NCBI RefSeq assembly: GCF_014635725.1
Contig: NZ_BMDJ01000001.1
Span: 705,111-769,110 of the forward strand
Source of the DNA: Pedobacter mendelii
Lineage (GTDB): Bacteria; Bacteroidota; Bacteroidia; Sphingobacteriales; Sphingobacteriaceae
DNA: 64,000 bases
Direction: 5' to 3'
Shown: one piece after another, positions 18,575 to 27,098 of the stretch
Layout of the letters: each line of letters begins with the position of its first letter
Numbering within the stretch: the stretch's first letter is position 1
The notes under the pieces: model-generated
What the model saw: only the letters and a program-made list of their open reading frames with translations
Database searches by the model: none
Told to the model about the DNA's origin: nothing
Made by a program: the position numbers and the translations under genes

Positions 18575-21016
18575 ATGAAAAATTTTTATAAAATATTACT
18601 AATTATTACTGCCGTTTTCTCTTCATTGAGCATGTTTGCACAAACATCACCAAAACCAAATATTACAGGAATTATCATCGATGAAAATAAAAAACCAGCC
18701 GATTATGTAACCGTTGTGCTTATGAAAGCTGCTGATTCAAGTGTGGTAAAAACAGGCTTTACAGACCAAAATGGAATTTTCGGATTTAAGGTATCTGTTA
18801 AAGGCGATTACTTCTATAAAGCCAGCAATATGGGTTACAAAACAATAAAAAGTAAGATCGAATCACTTGCAGATGTTAACCAAAAAATAGATTTTGGTTC
18901 TGCACAATTGATTTCTACATCTCAAAACTTAAAGGAGGTAAGCATCGCTATAACTAAACCTTTAATCGAAAGAAAAATGGATAAAGTTGTTATGAATGTT
19001 TCTAGCAGTTCCATCATGACTGGCTCAAATGCACTTGAAGTTTTACAAAAAGCACCTGGTGTTTCAGTGGACCAGAATGATAATATTTCTATGCAGGGAA
19101 AGCAAGGCGTTTTAATACAACTTGATGGCAAACAAACTTATATGAGCAGCGCAGATGTAGCTAATTTACTTAGAAACATGCAAAGCTCTGAGATTGAAAC
19201 TATAGAATTAATAACCAATCCTTCATCAAAATATGATGCAACAGGGAACTCAGGAATCATTAACATCAAAACCAAAAAAAGTAAAAATGGTGGCACAAAT
19301 GGAAGTATAAATGCAACAGCAGGTTATGGTAAAAACTTTAGAGGAAACGCTGGTTTAAACTTAAATCACAGAACTCAAAAACTTAATTTTTTTGGCAATT
19401 ATAATTACGGTAGAACGGAGCGTGTAAATACGATTTCAATTGATCGTATATCAAACGGAACGCCTGATACTTATTTCATGCAATCGGGTATAAGCAGAAG
19501 AAAACAACAGAATAATAACTTTAAAGCAGGTGTAGACTATTTTATTGATAAGAAAAATACGATAGGCTTACTTATTAACGGTTTTTTTAACAATGGAACG
19601 GAATATGCCACAAACAATACTTTTATTGGTCCATCGTTTCAAAAAGTAGATTCTACATTGGCTTCTACAAGTTTGCAAACCAACAAGTATAATAACATAT
19701 CCTATAACCTTAACTATAAATCAGTTTTAGATACTGCCGGTTCTGAAATTTCTGCCGATTTTGATTATTCGAAGTATGATGGTAATGATGGCTCAGATTA
19801 CACCAATGATTATATGTTTGCCAACGGGAATAGAATCCGTCCGATTAATTATACCAGGAATAATACGCCATCTAAAATTGATATAAAAGCTTTTAAGGTA
19901 GATTATAATTTTTCGTTAAATAAAACAGTAAAGCTTGAGGCTGGTGTAAAAAGCAGTTGGGTAAAAACCAATAACGATTTGCAGGCAGAAGAACTTATAA
20001 ATAACATTTGGCAAAATGATATTCGAAGAAGCAATCAATTTATATATGATGAAAACGTAAATGCAGCCTATACAAACCTGAATAAACAGTTTAAAAATAC
20101 AAGTATCCAGCTTGGTTTAAGGGTAGAACAAACCAATTCTAAGGGTAATTTAATTACAACAAATACGATTGTAGAAAGAAGTTACTGGGATTTCTTTCCA
20201 ACATTATTTGTTCAGCAAACTTTAAACAAAAACAATCAGCTAGGTTTTTCTTACAGCCGTAGAATAGACCGCCCTAGTTATGATGCCTTAAATCCTTTTA
20301 TTTATTATTTAGACCAATATACCTACAATCAAGGAAATCCGTTTTTGAAACCACAGTACACAAATAATTTAGAATTGAGTTATACTTTTATGCAGAAGTA
20401 TATGCTATCTGTTGGCTATAGCCGTACAAGCGATGTAATTACCGAGGTTTTACTGCCTAATGAAGCTCAAAAAGCATTATATCAAACCAATGCTAACCTG
20501 GCAAAAAACATTAGCTATAATGCAAATTTGAATATCCCGGTTAAGGTTGCAAAATGGTGGTCGTTGAATAATAATTTAAATGTGTTCTACCTAAGTTTCG
20601 AAGCACCAGATTTAGCCGGACAAGCACTAAAAACAGGCAAAACATCATTTCAGTTTAAGTCTCAGCAAAGCTTTACCATCGTGAGTGGTTTCACGGCAGA
20701 ATTAAATGGCAGTTACGAATCACCATTAGATTATGGCACTTTAAAACTAAAAGAAAGATATTCTATTGATGCTGGTTTGAGTAAATCGCTAATGAATAAA
20801 AAAGCAAGTTTAAAGCTGGCTTTATCAGATATATTTAACACTTATAAAAATAATTTATCGAGTGGTTATCCTGGTTTAAAATACGAGGTTCGCCAGAAAA
20901 ACGAAAGCCAGATTGGCCGAATAAGTTTCACTTATCGCTTCGGTAAAAACGAGATAAAACCAGCCCGTCGTCGTTCTACAGGTACAGAATCTGAGCAAAA
21001 CAGGATGAAGAATTAG
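18575..21016 (+). CDS. TonB-dependent-receptor-like outer membrane beta-barrel protein
   Basis: This 813-residue protein has a signal peptide (ends near SMFAQ). A carboxypeptidase-regulatory-like domain spans residues about 28-110 (ITGIIIDENKKPADYVTVVLMKA). A plug-like domain (VLQKAPGVSVDQNDNISMQGKQGVLIQLDG) and a large C-terminal barrel follow, ending in an aromatic strand (GRISFTYRFGKNE). This fits the OMP_b-brl_3 subgroup of receptors in Bacteroidota. The substrate is unknown. No SusD partner follows, so polysaccharide uptake is not indicated. Confidence 0.85.
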   Translation: MKNFYKILLIITAVFSSLSMFAQTSPKPNITGIIIDENKKPADYVTVVLMKAADSSVVKTGFTDQNGIFGFKVSVKGDYFYKASNMGYKTIKSKIESLADVNQKIDFGSAQLISTSQNLKEVSIAITKPLIERKMDKVVMNVSSSSIMTGSNALEVLQKAPGVSVDQNDNISMQGKQGVLIQLDGKQTYMSSADVANLLRNMQSSEIETIELITNPSSKYDATGNSGIINIKTKKSKNGGTNGSINATAGYGKNFRGNAGLNLNHRTQKLNFFGNYNYGRTERVNTISIDRISNGTPDTYFMQSGISRRKQQNNNFKAGVDYFIDKKNTIGLLINGFFNNGTEYATNNTFIGPSFQKVDSTLASTSLQTNKYNNISYNLNYKSVLDTAGSEISADFDYSKYDGNDGSDYTNDYMFANGNRIRPINYTRNNTPSKIDIKAFKVDYNFSLNKTVKLEAGVKSSWVKTNNDLQAEELINNIWQNDIRRSNQFIYDENVNAAYTNLNKQFKNTSIQLGLRVEQTNSKGNLITTNTIVERSYWDFFPTLFVQQTLNKNNQLGFSYSRRIDRPSYDALNPFIYYLDQYTYNQGNPFLKPQYTNNLELSYTFMQKYMLSVGYSRTSDVITEVLLPNEAQKALYQTNANLAKNISYNANLNIPVKVAKWWSLNNNLNVFYLSFEAPDLAGQALKTGKTSFQFKSQQSFTIVSGFTAELNGSYESPLDYGTLKLKERYSIDAGLSKSLMNKKASLKLALSDIFNTYKNNLSSGYPGLKYEVRQKNESQIGRISFTYRFGKNEIKPARRRSTGTESEQNRMKN

Positions 21017-21073
21017 TGCATTAGTCCGCGGGGCTGAAGCTAGATTGCCATCGAAGTTACTATTTAATAATCT

Positions 21074-21288
21074 TTAGGCTCTCTCAGAATTAATTTTGAA
21101 GATTTGTTAGCAGAATAATATTTCGAAAAGTCGTCATTCCCGTGAAAAAGGGAATCTTAATGCGATAGAAAGGTTACTAAATAAGTCCATACTAAAGCAT
21201 TAAGATGCCCAGTCAAGCTGAGCATGACGACACCGCCAAATTTAATTCTTTTACAATTTCTGAATTTGTTATTCTGAGAAAGCCTCAT
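21074..21288. mobile_element. MITE-like element, family 1, copy A
   Basis: The ends form an imperfect terminal inverted repeat (left GGCTCTCTCAGAATT, right inner end ATTCTGAGAAAGCC). The interior aligns along its length with 33022-33228, including the shared cores gatttgttagcagaataa and aaagcattaagatgcccag. It holds no reading frame of note. Size near 210 bp without a transposase fits a non-autonomous element. Confidence 0.65.
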
Positions 21289-21400
21289 TTTTATTTTCCA
21301 GATTCACGATTTATCTTAAAATAGAATATTTGGTTTTAGTAAGTAAAAATGTCATCTCTACTATAGCGAAGAAACTGTTTAAATCCATTTACTTCTGTTA

Positions 21401-21470
21401 CATGTCAGTCTGAGTTTATCGAAGACCTTTTATTGACTGTGCTTCGACAAGCTCTGCATGATAAACTGTA
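21401..21470. repeat. Dispersed intergenic hairpin repeat
   Basis: The segment cagtctgagtttatcgaag pairs imperfectly with cttcgacaagctctgcatgataaactg, giving a long hairpin. The words cttcgacaagctc and tgagtttatcgaag resemble cores of the elements at 35310-35440 and 45902-46059. Confidence 0.5.
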
Positions 21471-21563
21471 AATTTATTCATTAAATTAAAAATAGCTTTT
21501 AAGAACTCTTCCAAATTAAAAAACTATCAATCAAGATTAAAAATCTCAACAACCCCATAAAAC

Positions 21564-21592
21564 AAAAAAGGGCGATGTTTCCATCGCCCTTT
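21564..21592 (-). terminator. Rho-independent terminator of carB
   Basis: On the minus strand, aaagggcgatg and its complement form an 11-bp perfect stem with a 4-base loop, followed by a T run. It lies a few bases beyond the carB stop. Confidence 0.9.
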
Positions 21593-21596
21593 GCTA

Positions 21597-24434
21597 TTAT
21601 TTACTCAAATACATTGATTTATCTTTGTAAAGCTTGCGGAAATATGGGTCTTCCAAATCCTTAATAAAACGAATCGCCTCACCTGTAGATTTCATTTCCG
21701 GACCTAACTCTTTCGTAACTTCCGGGAATTTCTCGTAAGAGAAAACAGGTTCTTTAATGGCATAACCTTTAAGCTTACGAGTAATTGTGAAATCTTTCAA
21801 TTTCGCTACACCTAACATAACTTTCGCTGCAATATTGATGTATGGAACATCGTAAGCTTTCGCGATAAAAGGAACCGTACGTGATGCTCTTGGGTTTGCC
21901 TCGATTACATAAACTTTCTCATCCTTTATGGCAAATTGGATATTCAATAAGCCGATTACATTTAAAGCTTTTGCAATTTTAATAGAATATTCTTCCATCG
22001 ATTTCGTAACAGATTCAGGTAAACTGAATGTTGGTAAAACCGCGAATGAATCTCCAGAGTGAATACCCGCTGGCTCAATATGCTCCATCATACCAACAAT
22101 GTGAACATCATCGCCATCAGAAATTGAATCAGATTCTGCCTCTTCCGCCCTATCTAAAAAATGGTCGATAAGCACTCGGTTGCCTGGTAAATCGCCTAAT
22201 AATTTAACAACCGCTTTTTCAAGGTCTTCATCGTTAATTACTATACTCATTCCCTGTCCTCCTAAAACGTAACTCGGGCGAACCAAAACCGGATAACCCA
22301 CTTCATTTGCTACAACAATGGCTTCCTCGGCATTTTCTGCAACACCGTAACGTGGATAAGGAATCTCTAATTCTTTTAATAAATCAGAAAAACGACCACG
22401 GTCTTCGGCAATATCCATGTTCTCAAAAGATGTTCCAATAATTTTGATACCTCTTTCGTTCAATTTCTCTGCCATTTTCAACGCTGTTTGTCCACCCAAT
22501 TGAACAATAACGCCCATTGGTTTTTCCAGCTCGATTATCTCACGAACATGTTCCCAGAAAACCGGCTCGAAGTATAATTTATCGGCCATATTAAAATCTG
22601 TAGAAACTGTTTCAGGATTACAGTTAATCATAATGGCCTCGATACCCGACTCTTTAGCAGCCAATAAACCATGCACACAAGAGTAATCAAACTCAATACC
22701 CTGACCAATACGATTAGGGCCAGAACCTAAAACGATAACTTTTTTCTTATCAGATGGAATAGATTCATTCTCTTCATCGAAAGATGAGTAATAATATGGT
22801 GTTTGCGCAGGAAATTCCGCGGCACAAGTATCAACCATTTTATAAACTCTGTTTATGCCCAAAGCTTTACGGCGGTCGTAAACTTCATCTTCAGTAACAT
22901 TTCCTAATAGCCATGCTATCTGGATATCAGAGAAACCTTTTTGCTTCAAGGTTATGAAGAAATCCTGCGGAATATTGTTTAATGAATATCTTTTTAATTC
23001 AACTTCCAAAGCAACAAGTTCCTGAATCTGGTTTAAAAACCATTTATCAATTTTGGTTACCTTACGGATAGATTCCAGAGGTACGCCCATTGTCATGGCA
23101 TCTTTTATCAAAAACAAACGATTCCAGGAAGCATGCTCCAAGCCATGCATAATATCTTCTATATTACGAACTTGTCTGCCATCTGCGCCTAAACCTGCAC
23201 GGTTTATTTCCAAACTCTGACAAGCTTTTTGCAGTGCTTCGATAAAAGTACGACCAATGGCCATTACTTCACCAACAGATTTCATTTGTAAGCCCAACTC
23301 CATATTTGCTCCTTTAAATTTATCGAAATTCCAGCGAGGAATTTTAACGATAACGTAATCTAAAGTAGGCTCAAAATATGCAGAAGTTGTTTTTGTAATT
23401 TGATTCTCAATTTCATCTAAGTTGTAACCGATAGCAAGTTTTGCTGCAATTTTAGCGATTGGATAACCGGTTGCTTTACTTGCTAATGCTGATGAACGGG
23501 ATACTCGAGGGTTAATTTCAATTGCAATAATTTCATCATTAGCAGGATTAACAGAAAACTGAACATTACAACCACCAGCGAAGTTACCTATGGCACGCAT
23601 CATTTTTATTGCCTGGTTGCGCATATCCTGATAACATCTATCAGATAATGTCATTGCCGGCGCAACAGTGATTGAATCGCCGGTATGGATACCCATTGGG
23701 TCGAAATTTTCAATCGAACAGATGATAATCACATTATCATTGCTATCTCTCAATAACTCTAACTCGTATTCTTTCCAGCCTAAAACAGCTTTCTCTACTA
23801 AAACTTCGTGCGTTGGAGAAGCCTCTAAACCACGTTTAAGTGCTGCATCGAATTCTTCTTTTTTATGAACAAAACCACCTCCATAACCACCTAAAGTATA
23901 AGATGGGCGAATTACCAATGGATAACCGATTTCTTGAGCAGCCTCTTTACCTTCTAAAAAGGAATTTGCAATTTTCGACTGCGCTACACCAACACCAATA
24001 TCAACCATTAACTGGCGGAAACATTCGCGGTTTTCAGTTTTCTCAATAGCATCAACATCTACTCCTACAACTTTTACTCCGTATTTTTCCCAAACGCCGC
24101 GCTCCTCTGCTTCTTTACAAAGGTTCAAAGCCGTTTGTCCACCCATAGTAGGTAACACGGCATCAATTCTAGGCAAATCAGGAGAATCTATATGTTCTTG
24201 TAAAATAACTTCAATTGAATCAACAGATAGCGGACGAAGGTATACATGATCCCCAATAACTTTATCCGTCATAATCGTAGCCGGATTCGAGTTAATAATG
24301 GAAACAGTTATTCCTTCTTCTTTTAAGGATAGTGCTGCTTGCGAACCAGAGTAATCAAATTCGCAGGCTTGGCCAATAATAATTGGTCCTGATCCTATAA
24401 TCAATACTGAGCGAATGGTGGTGTCTTTAGGCAT
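21597..24434 (-). CDS. carB: Carbamoyl-phosphate synthase large subunit, without the C-terminal allosteric domain
   Basis: This 945-residue protein has two tandem ATP-grasp halves. The first opens with VLIIGSGPIIIGQACEFDYSG (residues about 10-30) and the second with VIVLGSGPNRIGQGIEFDYS near residue 569. The oligomerisation region lies between them. The protein makes carbamoyl phosphate from ammonia, bicarbonate and ATP for arginine and pyrimidine synthesis. It ends at the point (FPEVTKELGPEMKSTGEAI) where E. coli CarB continues for about 130 more residues as the MGS-like UMP/ornithine domain. The small subunit gene is not in the window. Confidence 0.95.
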   Translation of the reverse strand: MPKDTTIRSVLIIGSGPIIIGQACEFDYSGSQAALSLKEEGITVSIINSNPATIMTDKVIGDHVYLRPLSVDSIEVILQEHIDSPDLPRIDAVLPTMGGQTALNLCKEAEERGVWEKYGVKVVGVDVDAIEKTENRECFRQLMVDIGVGVAQSKIANSFLEGKEAAQEIGYPLVIRPSYTLGGYGGGFVHKKEEFDAALKRGLEASPTHEVLVEKAVLGWKEYELELLRDSNDNVIIICSIENFDPMGIHTGDSITVAPAMTLSDRCYQDMRNQAIKMMRAIGNFAGGCNVQFSVNPANDEIIAIEINPRVSRSSALASKATGYPIAKIAAKLAIGYNLDEIENQITKTTSAYFEPTLDYVIVKIPRWNFDKFKGANMELGLQMKSVGEVMAIGRTFIEALQKACQSLEINRAGLGADGRQVRNIEDIMHGLEHASWNRLFLIKDAMTMGVPLESIRKVTKIDKWFLNQIQELVALEVELKRYSLNNIPQDFFITLKQKGFSDIQIAWLLGNVTEDEVYDRRKALGINRVYKMVDTCAAEFPAQTPYYYSSFDEENESIPSDKKKVIVLGSGPNRIGQGIEFDYSCVHGLLAAKESGIEAIMINCNPETVSTDFNMADKLYFEPVFWEHVREIIELEKPMGVIVQLGGQTALKMAEKLNERGIKIIGTSFENMDIAEDRGRFSDLLKELEIPYPRYGVAENAEEAIVVANEVGYPVLVRPSYVLGGQGMSIVINDEDLEKAVVKLLGDLPGNRVLIDHFLDRAEEAESDSISDGDDVHIVGMMEHIEPAGIHSGDSFAVLPTFSLPESVTKSMEEYSIKIAKALNVIGLLNIQFAIKDEKVYVIEANPRASRTVPFIAKAYDVPYINIAAKVMLGVAKLKDFTITRKLKGYAIKEPVFSYEKFPEVTKELGPEMKSTGEAIRFIKDLEDPYFRKLYKDKSMYLSK

Positions 24435-24524
24435 GATAAAGCTTAATACAATAATAAATTTCTAAAGTGTAAGTTCTTGTAAGAACCATGAAGCAAGAAG
24501 GTTTTTTGCTTTTATAAGAAGAAA

Positions 24525-24555
24525 ATCCCAACTGTTCTGTCGGGATGCAAAGATA
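24525..24555 (-). promoter_or_regulatory. carB promoter -7 box and leader hairpin
   Basis: On the minus strand the box TATCTTTG (24555-24548) matches TAnnTTTG. It is followed at once by atcccgac and gttgggat (24546-24525), which pair into a short hairpin at the expected start of the transcript. The leader to the ATG is about 100 bases. No PyrR-type or arginine operator is recognised. Confidence 0.45.
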
Positions 24556-24643
24556 CACGTTTCGAAGTATTTTAAGCCGATTTTTTAAAAAATAAAAAAG
24601 AGGATTTATTATCCCCTCCTTTTAAATTTTTCTTTTGTAAAAA

Positions 24644-24964
24644 CTATTGCTGCTGCAATTTTATTTCGCCTAAATCTGTTGAAGCGCTATCTTTTACTGC
24701 AACGTTCTCAATGGTTGCATCTTTATAAGGCGCATTGCCTTTAATCCAAACTTTATAAACACCCTCTTTGAGGTTAACAAAAGTGAATGTTCCATTACTC
24801 ATTTCTGCCCTAAGTGTATCCGTTCCTGCAACCAGGGCAACAGCAGATGCACCTTCTGGTGGTGTAATTTTACCAGTAATACCACCAAGTCGGATATTTG
24901 TGAATGAGACCACTATAAGTGAAATCATTACCATTGTAATCAGTATTATATTAAACTTTTTCAT
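24644..24964 (-). CDS. Small secreted protein with carboxypeptidase-regulatory-like fold
   Basis: This 106-residue protein has a signal or anchor helix (residues about 5-25). A short beta-sandwich follows with GGITGKITPPEGASAVALVAG and GTFTFVNLKEGVYKVWIKG, the pattern of carboxypeptidase-D-regulatory or DUF4382-like domains. The function is unknown. It is a single gene upstream of carB on the same strand but separated by about 200 bases that contain a separate carB promoter. Confidence 0.6.
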   Translation of the reverse strand: MKKFNIILITMVMISLIVVSFTNIRLGGITGKITPPEGASAVALVAGTDTLRAEMSNGTFTFVNLKEGVYKVWIKGNAPYKDATIENVAVKDSASTDLGEIKLQQQ

Positions 24965-25145
24965 AACACAATATATTTTGATTGATAAATTTAAAAACTA
25001 TTATTATGCGAACGTTAAATAGTGTTAAATATAAACCCTTAAAACGAGACAAAGTTTGATAAAATGAACATTTATTTAAAGATTGTACTACATGATGGAC
25101 AATAAAACATACATAATAAAAGCATTTAGGCCTACATTTGACATA

Positions 25146-25387
25146 GAAAAGGGTTTGTCTCCCTTAAATTTTGCTCAGTGGTCATGTTTACGTCACGAAA
25201 TCGTTATGATCGAATCATTGGCAATAATGTTGTAATAAGCTGAACGTATTTGCGTTTTGTAAATACTTTAGTTCAATCTAAAGCTTCCTCGCGGAGTAGT
25301 TAACCGCAATGAGGATTTCTTCATAAATAGTTTGTTTGGTTTATTATCCGGTCAGAGGAGCCCTCCTCGACCGGATTTTTTCTTTAA
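25146..25387 (+). ncRNA. Candidate structured RNA or leader upstream of pnuC, class unknown
   Basis: A TACATTTG box at 25133-25140 is followed by about 240 bases without a plausible frame. The stretch contains several small hairpins (ggg-tttgtct-ccc; ctttag/ctaaag near 25268-25285; cctcgcgg/ccgcaatgagg near 25288-25315) and ends in a strong intrinsic terminator just before pnuC. It could be a free-standing small RNA or an attenuating leader. It lacks the TPP-riboswitch words CTGAGA and CTGATC, and I could not match it to 6S, SRP or RNase P RNA. Confidence 0.4.
25355..25387 (+). terminator. Intrinsic terminator directly upstream of pnuC
   Basis: The arms atccggtc and gaccggat, with an inner agaggag/ctcctc pairing, enclose a short loop and are followed by six T residues. 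Only about 30 bases separate it from the pnuC ATG, a placement that fits regulated read-through. Confidence 0.85.
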
Positions 25388-25416
25388 TCACCTTTTTGTT
25401 TCTATTTTTGAATACA

Positions 25417-26034
25417 ATGATATTAACAGCAAGCTCTTTTCTGGAATTTTTAATCAACCAATTCGAACACACCTCATGGCTCGAATGGATAGCAGTTATT
25501 ACGGGGTTTATTTGTATTTATTTAGCAGCAAAAGAAAGCATCTGGAACTGGCCTATATCATTAATTAGCGTAACTGCCTACGGTTTTCTGTTTTTTAAAG
25601 AAGCCATGTATGGCGATATGACACTTCAACTATACTTCCTTTTTACAGGGTTTTATGGCTGGTATTTTTGGTTAAGCAAGAAAACAGAAGCGAACAAACC
25701 TATAACTTTATTAACAAGAAAAGGGTGGAGTATTGCAATTGCTTCTATAGTTATTTTAAGTTTATTATTAGGTTGGTTTATGGCAAAATACACCAACAGT
25801 ACTGTGCCATATGCTGATGGTTTTTGTACATCGGTAAGTTTTATTGCTCAAATTTTACTAACCAGAAAAGTTCTTCAAAATTGGTTATTGTGGGTTTTTG
25901 CAGATATCTGCTATGTACCCTTATTTATTTACAAGCATTTAAATTTAAGTGCCATTTTGTATTTTGTGCTCATCGCAATTGCCTATAAAGGTTATTTAGA
26001 TTGGAAAAAAACTTGCCATGAACAAATCAATTAA
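25417..26034 (+). CDS. PnuC-family vitamin transporter, probably for thiamine (PnuT)
   Basis: From the ATG at 25417 this gives 205 residues. An earlier in-frame codon at 25336 lies before and inside the terminator hairpin and is not credible. The protein has about seven membrane helices and the PnuC signature WNWPISLISVTAYGFLFFKEAMYGDMTLQLYF near residues 45-80. PnuC proteins carry nicotinamide riboside, riboflavin or thiamine by facilitated diffusion with intracellular phosphorylation. The neighbouring TPP riboswitch, thiE and TonB receptor favour thiamine. It overlaps the following kinase gene by 17 bases. Confidence 0.8.
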   Translation: MILTASSFLEFLINQFEHTSWLEWIAVITGFICIYLAAKESIWNWPISLISVTAYGFLFFKEAMYGDMTLQLYFLFTGFYGWYFWLSKKTEANKPITLLTRKGWSIAIASIVILSLLLGWFMAKYTNSTVPYADGFCTSVSFIAQILLTRKVLQNWLLWVFADICYVPLFIYKHLNLSAILYFVLIAIAYKGYLDWKKTCHEQIN

Positions 26035-26548
26035 AAAAATAGCAATTGTTGGACCTGAAAGTACAGGCAAATCTACCATGTCTCAGCTTTTGGCCAAATA
26101 TTATAAAGTTTCGTGGGTACCCGAATATGCCCGTTATTATTGCGAAAATTTAGTAGCGCCATACACACTGCAAGATGAAGTGAATATGTATTATGGGCAG
26201 ATTGCTTTAGAAGATGCAATTTTAGTTACTACACAAAATGATTTAATTATTTGCGATACAACATTTGTAACCGTAAAAATCTGGAGTGATGAAATGCTTG
26301 GAGAAACCCCGCAAATTGTTTTAGATGCGCTACCCAAAAGACCATACGATCTCTATCTTTTAATGGATATTGATTTACCCTGGCAAGATGATCCTCTACG
26401 AGATTTCCCAAATCAAAGAGAATATTTTATAGAGGTTTGGCACAAAGAGTTAAAAGCCTTAAATGCGAATTATAAAGTGATAAGCGGTTTGGGTGATGTT
26501 CGTGTACAACATGCAATAGCAGCAATTAATGAGTTTTTGGCTCTATAA
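26018..26548 (+). CDS. NadR-like P-loop kinase
   Basis: This 176-residue protein opens with Walker A GPESTGKST (residues about 12-20). It then shows WVPEYARYYCEN and DLIICDTTFVTVKIWSDE, which are typical of the ribosylnicotinamide-kinase domain of NadR. The adenylyltransferase and regulator domains of full NadR are absent. It overlaps pnuC, so it probably phosphorylates the vitamin brought in by the transporter and traps it in the cell. Whether the substrate is thiamine or nicotinamide riboside is inferred from context only. Confidence 0.75.
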   Translation: MNKSIKKIAIVGPESTGKSTMSQLLAKYYKVSWVPEYARYYCENLVAPYTLQDEVNMYYGQIALEDAILVTTQNDLIICDTTFVTVKIWSDEMLGETPQIVLDALPKRPYDLYLLMDIDLPWQDDPLRDFPNQREYFIEVWHKELKALNANYKVISGLGDVRVQHAIAAINEFLAL

Positions 26549-26642
26549 TTTTTTTTGGAAAGCAATTGCAGTAATTCTTATTAAAGTTTCTTCCCGCCCC
26601 CGCTTTTGCCCCAATGAAAAAATTGGTGGCATCTCGCTTTGG

Positions 26643-26694
26643 TCGGGTTTATGTAGCTAAAATAGCAGTACTATTTGGGGTAAAATAAACCCGA
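26643..26694. repeat. Intergenic inverted repeat downstream of the NadR-like kinase
   Basis: The 9-bp arms tcgggttta (26643-26651) and taaacccga (26686-26694) are perfect complements around a 34-base loop. It may act as a terminator for pnuC and the kinase gene or be part of a dispersed repeat. There is no immediate T run. Confidence 0.4.
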
Positions 26695-26835
26695 TTGAAA
26701 CGGAAAACAAAAGCTTTTTCTGCTTTTTTTCAAGTATAAAGCGGGACATAAATTCACCGATAAATGTACAAAACTGCTTTTTTAAAATAAAAAAGCATCA
26801 ATATATTTTTTCTGCTGTATTGTTAAAATATTTTC

Positions 26836-26843
26836 TACATTTG
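26836..26843 (+). promoter_or_regulatory. Promoter -7 box TACATTTG for the riboswitch transcript
   Basis: The octamer matches TAnnTTTG and lies 7 bases before the first conserved base of the TPP riboswitch, which is where a transcript should start. Confidence 0.6.
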
Positions 26844-26850
26844 CCACATC

Positions 26851-27031
26851 ATTAGGGGTGCCTTGTTTGTTATAAACACAAAAACGGGCTGAGATCATAC
26901 CCATTTTACGGTGAAAGGTAAAAGGTGAAAGGTAAAAGGTTCTGCAAATTGCAAAAACCCTAAGCCCTAACCCTCAAAACCCTAAACCTTAAATGCACCT
27001 GATCCGGGTAATGCCGGCGTAGGGATTGGAG
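26851..27031 (+). promoter_or_regulatory. TPP riboswitch (THI element) with a large internal insertion
   Basis: The conserved pieces appear in order: ggggtgcc near 26855, gggctgagatcatacccat near 26888, and acctgatccgggtaatgccg with gcgtaggga near 26997-27025. They form the pyrimidine- and pyrophosphate-sensing arms of the TPP aptamer. Between the ACCC of helix P2 and the ACCTGATC of P4 there are about 94 bases instead of the usual handful. This stretch has repeated ggtgaaaggtaaaag units facing CCCTAA-type units. The riboswitch should lower expression of the receptor, thiE and TPK-like genes when thiamine pyrophosphate is abundant. Confidence 0.92.
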
Positions 27032-27098
27032 TTATGGAAGTTTAACTGAAATCGGGAGTACCCCTATTTCCGATGGGTTTAACTAAAAACAATTAAAA

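Noticed and set aside
25285..25320. tRNA-like D-arm (gcggagtagttaaccgc)
   Set aside because: The word resembles a D-arm, but no acceptor stem, anticodon arm or T-arm can be built around it.
25146..25387. Second TPP riboswitch before pnuC
   Set aside because: The conserved words CTGAGA and ACCTGATC are absent, although a terminator is present.
25336..25416. Upstream start of pnuC
   Set aside because: The in-frame codon at 25336 would begin translation ahead of and through the terminator hairpin, and the extra residues do not fit the family. The ATG at 25417 is used instead.
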